The position numbers and the translations under genes are program-made. Shown piece by piece: positions 58,660 to 64,000 of a stretch of 64,000 nucleotides of DNA; position 1 is the stretch's first letter, and every line of letters begins with the position of its first letter. The stretch covers positions 227,001-291,000 of the forward strand of contig CAWZYM010000086.1 in assembly GCA_963966185.1 (NCBI GenBank), read 5' to 3'. Under the pieces are notes generated by a model. It was not told the origin of the DNA. It worked only from the letters and a program-made list of their open reading frames with translations, and did not search any database. Origin of the DNA: Rhabditoides inermis (taxonomy: Eukaryota; Nematoda; Chromadorea; Rhabditida; Rhabditidae).

Positions 58660-58680
<21 letters not shown>
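58120..58680. other. Intergenic region upstream of RMND1
   Basis: AT-rich, no gene. A (CT)n run lies at about 58662-58701. It should contain the RMND1 promoter. Confidence 0.5.
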
Positions 58681-58689
<9 letters not shown>

Positions 58690-58703
<14 letters not shown>

Positions 58704-59681
58704 AACCAACCGTACAGCTTTGTCCGCGTGCTCTCCAGTGCACCGCTCGAGAATCTCGCCAAGATTCTCGGATTCAGTGAGGAAGAGGCGAAGAAGACTC
58801 TCATCCCTGTAAATAATGCGATGACATCAAAGTAAATAACTAGTATGCACTTCTTCGCAGTGGCGAGCAGAGCCAACAGCGCGTCGAGCATCTCCCCGAC
58901 TCTCAGCTCGCACATGTGGAAGTAGCCACGCCCATCCTACAAAGAAGACAAGAATAGAGAGAAGAATAGAGGAAACGAAAAATAATCACCCGTACGAGAA
59001 GGATCCGAGGACGTTGCACAATCCGCCCACCACACCAGCAGTCGTGAGGAAGCGGGAAGTGCGATTGGCCAACGACCACCTTGACCGACGTGTTGGAGCT
59101 CTGCGATTCCTGCGAGACATATGTCTCTCCCCTTCTCCCCACAGCATGGATGCGAGCACTCGTTGCGTCTACTCATCCGACACAGGCTCACTCGCAGTGT
59201 CCATGTACGAGCGCCGCTCTCAGCACCAGAGTCGACGTCACGTCCGCACACCTACAGACAACTGTGAGATGGAAAACACTCAGGAAGTAACACACGTACG
59301 TCCGCTCGAATCCGACGGTCAGGTCGGCACGGCGCGCCAGAGTGATGGCCAGCTGGTCGAGGTTGGAAGAGAATTGAGTTGGAAGAGAATCTGAAGTGGT
59401 GTGTACTCTCTCTCTCTCCTCTCCCCCCTCTCTCCTCTCCCCTCTCCCCTCTCCTCTCTCTCTCTATCTCTCTCTCTCTCTTCCGCACCATTCGCGTCTC
59501 GTTTCGCGCCGCCACTTCGCGAAACACCTTCGCCACCGCATCGAGGTGTGTTCCGCGCGCCGTCTCGAGACCTACCAGTCCTACCAGTCGCGCAGCATCG
59601 GCACACGCGACGCGTCTCCCCCACACACAGACGAACAGCCACAGCCGGTCGAGCGCCGAGTCACGCAAGTGGTCGCACTGT
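58690..59681 (-). CDS. Unrecognised minus-strand multi-exon gene, probably 5'-incomplete
   Basis: Good splice signals define minus-strand exons near 59681-59503 (acceptor CTTTACAG; CDHLRDSALDRLWLFVC at its start), about 59400-59300, 59256-59196, 59112-58992, 58940-58852 and 58826-58690. Two alternative frames stay open through the middle exons. One reads LAITLARRADLTVGFERT then NVLGSFSYG and stops near 58903. The other reads GGRIVQRPRILLVR then GRGYFHMCELRVGEMLDALL and DESLLRLFLTESENLGEIL. I cannot choose between them. The start is missing: the region upstream (59.7-60.75 kb) is a rearranged duplication. A plus-strand reading at 58725-58810 (LENLAKILGFSEEEAKKTL) also looks protein-like, so even the strand is not certain for the last exons. 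No family recognised. Confidence 0.4.
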
Positions 59682-60431
59682 AAAGATGTGGTCAGTTTCT
59701 TCGAAACAGCTTGTTTGTAAGGCAGTTGTGAAATCAGTTCAAAGAGACTGACCGCTTCCTAAACCAAACGTTTTTTAATTGATTTATAACGTTCTGGTCG
59801 GTCAACTAGTTATCGCATTGTCGGAGAAGGCAAGCGTGGTACCTCGTGGGAAGCCAGTTCCGTCGGAGAGAACGTAGCGGGCGAGTGTCGGCGCGGGCAG
59901 CAGATTCCTCATCACACGAGGGGAGAGGGAAGAGGGGAGAGGGAGAGATCACCACTTCAGATTCTCTTCCAACTCAATTCTCTTCCAACCTCGACCAGCT
60001 GGCCATCACTCTGGCGCGCCATGCCGACATGACCGACGGATTCCAGCGGACGTACGTGTGTTCTGGTCGGTCAATTAGTTATCGCATTGTCGGAGAAGGC
60101 AAGCGTGGTACCTCGTGGGAAGCCAGTTCCGTCGGAGAGAACGTAGCGGGCGAGTGTCGGCGCGGGCAGCAGATTCCTCATCACACGAGGGGAGAGGGAA
60201 GAGGGGAGAGGGAGAGATCACCACTTCAGATTCTCTTCCAACTCAATTCTCTTCCAACCTCGACCAGCTGGCCATCACTCTGGCGCGCCATGCCGACATG
60301 ACCGACGGATTCCAGCGGACGTACGTGTGTTCTGGTCGGTCAATTAGTTATCGCATTGTCGGAGAAGGCAAGCGTGTCACCTCGTGGAAAGCCAGTACGA
60401 GTGGAATAGCGGAGAGCAGGTGAGATTATCC

Positions 60432-60479
<48 letters not shown>

Positions 60480-60760
60480 CTCGCTCTTTCTCTTTCTCTC
60501 TTCATTTATCAAATCATTTATCAAACTTTTTGTATGTATATATACCATTATCGATTAGCTGGGCACGTTCACTGCGTGGGACAAACCCCATTCGCCGGCG
60601 CGCCGGATGATCCGCCGTGGCGTGGATAAGTAGTGATTTGTTACTAATTTTGTTTTCATTTAGCAGAATGAGAACATGAGTACTGTTTTTTTCTTGTTGT
60701 TTGCCGATTGTTTTTTGTCATATTTCAAAATCAATGCACAATCGTTTATCCCATCGCCAT
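59682..60760. repeat. Rearranged tandem and inverted duplication
   Basis: A 269 bp unit is present twice in tandem (about 59791-60059 and 60060-60328) and partly a third time (60329-60400). Each unit contains, on the plus strand, the exon sequence found on the minus strand at about 59290-59400 (AGATTCTCTTCCAACTC to TTCCAGCGGACGTACGTG). From about 60397 to 60583 it joins an inverted copy of a lectin exon and intron (TACGAGTGGAATAGCGGAGA; compare 61130-60986 reversed). It is interrupted by (CT)n at 60437-60475. Frames here are fragments, not a gene. Confidence 0.75.
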
Positions 60761-61061
60761 TCACCCATCGAGACTGGCGCAGTAGTGGTCAGAGTCGCAC
60801 GCCGCCGCCTCGCACACGTACCTGCGAATCAATAAATCGATAAATCGATATTGCCTATTCAAGAACCGGTTGGCCTACCTGAGCGGGTTGGCGAGGCACT
60901 CCTCGTTCCGCCATCCGGTATTGAATCCGGAAGTGGAAATTGTGGCGACGCAAGCTCCGTACTTGGCGTTCGGATAGCCAGAGTCCCACGCAGTGAACGT
61001 GCCCAGCTAATCGATAATGGTATTTATACATACAAAAAGTTTGATAAATGATTTTATAAAT

Positions 61062-61100
<39 letters not shown>

Positions 61101-62695
61101 TAATCTCACCTGCTCTCCGCTATTCCACTCGTAGTGTCCACTGGTCTCGTTGAGCGACAGACCGACGTGAAATTTGACCCGTCCGAGTGACGTGTCCCAC
61201 ATCGATAGCATGTAGTCTAGAAGAAGAAAAGTGAGTCACCGGGTCAGTCCAGCCTAGTCTTCTACGGGTTCAGATTTAGACAAGTAGCGTGCTCCACAAA
61301 TGGATATCATGTAGTTTCATGTAATCCGCGAGTGCACCCCAGCCGTCGCAGAGTGCGGATGGTGGGCACGAGACGCAGCCTGCGTGATCTCTTGTTTTCT
61401 AGAACTCATCTCCGAGCGTCTGATCATAGAAAGAGAGGAACATGCTTTTCCAGGATTAACAGGTGAGAGCTAATCAGAAAGTACTCACTCATGACAAAGT
61501 CGTACTTTTCCTTGCTCGTTTCGGAGGCGAGCCGGCTGCCGGCGTGCATGCGGTTGCAAGCGTACCTGAATGGATCTCCCTCCCTCTCTCTCTCACCCTC
61601 CCTCTCTCCCTCCCTCCCTCTCTCTCCCTCTCCCTCTCCCCCTCTCTCCCTCCCTCCCTCTCTCTTCCTACATAGCCTGTGTCCATCCAGCATCGATGTC
61701 GGCCGCTCTCAGACACTCCCCGAACCGCCGACCACCCACGGACAACTGCTCCCAGTTCGAAGGACAGAAACAGTTTGCTGAACATAACATATACATAATT
61801 TACAGTGATTCTGCAACGCTAAAGATAAAATTGTTCTCCTCCTTTATTCTAAGGGAACGATGCAGGTACAAGTATTCTCATACCGTAATTCTAAAGGAAC
61901 GATGCAGGTCAAATCATTCTTCTACCGTAATTCTAAAGGGACGATGCAGGTCAAAGTATTCTCCTACCGTAATTCTAAGGGGACGATGCAGGTCAAATTA
62001 TTCTCCTACCGTAATTCTAAGGGGACGATGCAGGTCAAAGTACTCTCCTACCGTAATTCTAAGGGGACGATGCAGGTCAAAGTATTCTCCTACCGTTATT
62101 TTAAGGAAACGATGCAGGTAAATTTTTTTCCTACCGTAATTCCAAGAGGACGATGCAGGTCAAATTATTCTCCTACCGTAATTCTAAGGGGACTGTGCAG
62201 GTCAAGTTATTCTCCTACCGTAATTCTAATGGGACTATGCAGGTCAAAGTATTCTCCTACCGTAATTCTAAGGGGACGATGCAGGTCAAATTATTCTTCT
62301 TCCGTAATTCTAAGGGGACGATGCAGGTCAAAGTACTCTCTTACCGTAATTCTAAGGGGACGATGCAGGTCAAAGTATTCTCCTACCGTTATTTTAAGGA
62401 AACGATGCAGGTCAATTTTTTTCCTACCGTAATTCCAAGAGGACGATGCAGGTCAAATTATTCTCCTACCGTAATTCTAAGGGGACTGTGCAGGTCAAGT
62501 TATTCTCCTACCGTAATTCTAATGGGACTATGCAGGTCAAAGTATTCTCTTACCGTAATTCTAAGACTCACCTTGGCAGAACGCGTCGATGAGCTCATCG
62601 ACGACATCAGGATGGGTGTCCGTGGAGGTGAAGTTCATTCTGGGAGACGCGAGATCTCCAAGTTTCAAAACGAGATCCGTCTCGTCGGGCTGAGT

Positions 62696-62729
<34 letters not shown>

Positions 62730-63000
62730 TTCTCTGTCTCTCTCTTCCTCCCCCTCTCTACCTGCAATAATGCCACCGTGGCGATCAGCACCCCACTCTC
62801 CTTCAGCTGCTCACTGATCTTGAGTGGGTCGTCGGTGCCACCGCGTCTGAAGAGAAGTGGTGGAGACAGGGAGGGAGAGGGAGAGAGGGAGAGGGAGGGA
62901 GATCTTCTCCCACCCATAAGACGAGCTGTACAGCACGACCACATCCTGCGCGTTCGGTCGGTTGCCGGACTGGAACGCGATCTCCGCCAGTTTCAGAGCT
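60761..63000 (-). CDS. vWA plus C-type lectin protein (clec type), 5' end missing
   Basis: Eight minus-strand exons join in phase: 63000-62914, 62846-62762, 62689-62572, 61777-61672, 61565-61489, 61216-61110, 61006-60879, 60821-60761 (stop TGA). The first three encode the second half of a von Willebrand A domain (ALKLAEIAFQSGN, DVVVLYSSSYGRGGTDDPLK, HPDVVDELIDAFC). The rest form a C-type lectin domain: CPSNWEQL, CLRAADIDAGW, ASETSKEKYDFVM, KFHVGLSLNETSGHYEWNSG, WDSGYPNAKYGAC, WRNEECLANPLRYVCE. There is no EPN or QPD sugar motif; WRNEEC replaces the usual WND site. Nematodes have many such secreted clec proteins, often linked to immunity. The vWA MIDAS (DxSxS) exon and signal peptide were not found upstream, where an inverted repeat now lies. 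Confidence 0.85.
61858..62571. repeat. 42 bp minisatellite with higher-order structure, in a lectin-gene intron
   Basis: About 17 units of 42 bp (GATGCAGGTCAAAGTATTCT then CCTACCGTAATTCTAAGGGGAC). Variant units recur in the same order 294 bp (seven units) apart, for example the CAATTTTTTTCCTACC variant at about 62118 and 62412. The unit length is a multiple of three, so two plus-strand frames remain open (MQVKVFSYRNSKGT repeats). It ends exactly at the donor of the 62689-62572 exon. Confidence 0.9.
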
Positions 63001-63229
63001 CTGCAAATGATGAGTGGTGTTATGAGCCCACAACAATGGAGAAGAGGAACAATTGGCAGCCAAGAAGATACTGTACCATGTGGAAGCGGATTTAAGTAAA
63101 TGTATTCAGTTTCAGGAGCTGAAGAATATGAACTCTTCGGAGTCTCCTCTGGGCACTCTGAGCCGACATGGGGAGAAGCAGCTCCAGACGCCGTATCTCG
63201 CGCAGTCTGGCGAAATGGAATCCGACATG

Positions 63230-63609
63230 CATTCTCTTTCGAAAAGTACACGAGTAAAGAGGAGTGGTTTGTTTTGATCTAATTCAACAAAAGCACATGC
63301 ATAAAATCTCTTCGCAGCTGACTAAAATTTCAAAACAAACCTGCTCTTTCGAACGATGTTTTAAAACTCTAATTGTTTTCTTGTTAGCATGTTGAGTTCA
63401 GGTATTCAGGATACTGTTAATCCCAACAAGTAACTTGCAACAAAATGTATGACACGATTATAGTGCATACTATATTTTTCATCGATCAGAAAGAGCAGGT
63501 TTGTTTTGAAATTTTAGTCAGCTGCGAAGAGATTTTATGCATGTGCTTTTGTTGAATTAGATCAAAACAAACCACTCCTCTTTACTCGTGTACTTTTCGA
63601 AAGAGAATG
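63230..63609. repeat. Perfect 121 bp inverted repeat
   Basis: Bases 63230-63350 (CATTCTCTTTCGAAAAGTAC at the start) are the exact reverse complement of 63489-63609, with a 138 bp spacer. No target duplication was clear. Coding capacity is absent. It could be a MITE or a recent inverted duplication. It sits where the lectin gene's missing 5' exons would be expected. Confidence 0.9.
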
Positions 63610-63835
63610 GATGTCCTTTTCTCAAATTTCGAAGAAATTGTTTTTCAGGTTGATGTGCCGAACATGTTATGTATACATATTCGAAACTTTAGAAAACGTA
63701 TCCTGAATATGGAAACGCACTGCTTTGTCGAATCGCTCGTGCGCCTGCCAATGCCAGTCTCTCATTGACACGCGCTATTTCGCGTCTCTCTCTCTTACCC
63801 ACTCACTCCGCTCCGCACACTCCCCTCCCCCCACA

Positions 63836-63990
63836 GTTTTCGCGCCAAAACTGGGGCGGTGGCCTGGACGGCGAGCCGACACGAGAGTGGGTGAACGAAG
63901 GGCGGGGCATGCGCTCAGCCAATCAGAGTGCGCACGCAAGAGAGCCGAGCGACCAATGAGCGCAAAGTGCAGTGGGCGGAGCTTACGTGA
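63836..63990. promoter_or_regulatory. Promoter-like cluster: E2F site, two CCAAT boxes, GC boxes
   Basis: TTTTCGCGCCAAAA at 63837-63850 matches the E2F consensus. CCAAT boxes lie at 63919-63923 (AGCCAATCAG) and 63953-63957 (GACCAATGAG), 34 bp apart. GGGCGG-type words occur near 63853, 63900 and 63974. No TATA box. The gene it serves is probably beyond the right edge. Confidence 0.5.
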
Positions 63991-64000
63991 TGCACACCGT

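Noticed and set aside
61860..62432. A 190-residue repeat protein (MQVKVFSYRNSKGT units)
   Set aside because: The frame is open only because the unit is 42 bp. It lies antisense within an intron of the lectin gene and has no upstream coding exon.
61858..62571. Regular 42 bp repeats as a CRISPR array
   Set aside because: The repeats are contiguous with no unique spacers, and the genome is eukaryotic. It is a minisatellite.

Overview
This is eukaryotic DNA, most likely from a nematode. The evidence is a nematode-type MSP-domain gene, a vWA plus C-type-lectin protein of the kind common in nematodes, many 40-60 bp introns, and splice-acceptor sequences lying 3-19 nt before several start codons, as expected for spliced-leader trans-splicing. 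I cannot name the species. There are no bacterial operons, rRNA genes, CRISPR arrays or convincing intact tRNA genes.

Left half (1-40.3 kb): a repeat-rich tandem duplication. Each copy has a composite of broken retroelements (Ty3/gypsy pol on the minus strand, BEL/Pao pol on the plus strand, CT-rich insertions) followed on the minus strand by two small genes. These are a short signal-peptide/one-TM protein (A2, B2) and a Thr-rich, probably secreted protein (A1, B1). Copy A spans about 0.27-12.4 kb. Copy B spans about 19.9-39.6 kb, with its B1 gene split by an LTR element nested in other repeats. Between the copies lies a decayed non-LTR retrotransposon (12.9-18.9 kb) that carries a young, non-coding 2.2 kb LTR element with target duplications. 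The 7.1 kb LTR element in B1 has a PBS, PPT and TTAA target duplication, but encodes only Gag and protease.

Right half (40.8-63 kb): mostly host genes. In order they are an 18-exon gene for a 1,184-residue secreted protein made of two homologous halves (+), a six-exon MSP-domain gene (+), a nine-exon ZnT/SLC30 zinc transporter (-), a twelve-exon branched-chain 2-oxoacid dehydrogenase E1 alpha gene (-), an eleven-exon RMND1/DUF155 mitochondrial gene (-), an unrecognised minus-strand gene, and the 3' part of a vWA/C-type-lectin gene (-). The spliced frames of the first five were checked exon by exon and stay open throughout. BCKDHA and RMND1 homologues both act in mitochondria, but the 0.8-2.3 kb gaps between the minus-strand genes argue against one tight operon.

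Points most worth a second look: the two-module secreted protein; purine (GA) tracts placed directly after 5' splice sites in about ten introns of four unrelated genes; a sharp change in identity between the tandem copies; a fold-back element whose loop alone survives in the sister copy; and the Gag-protease-only LTR element.
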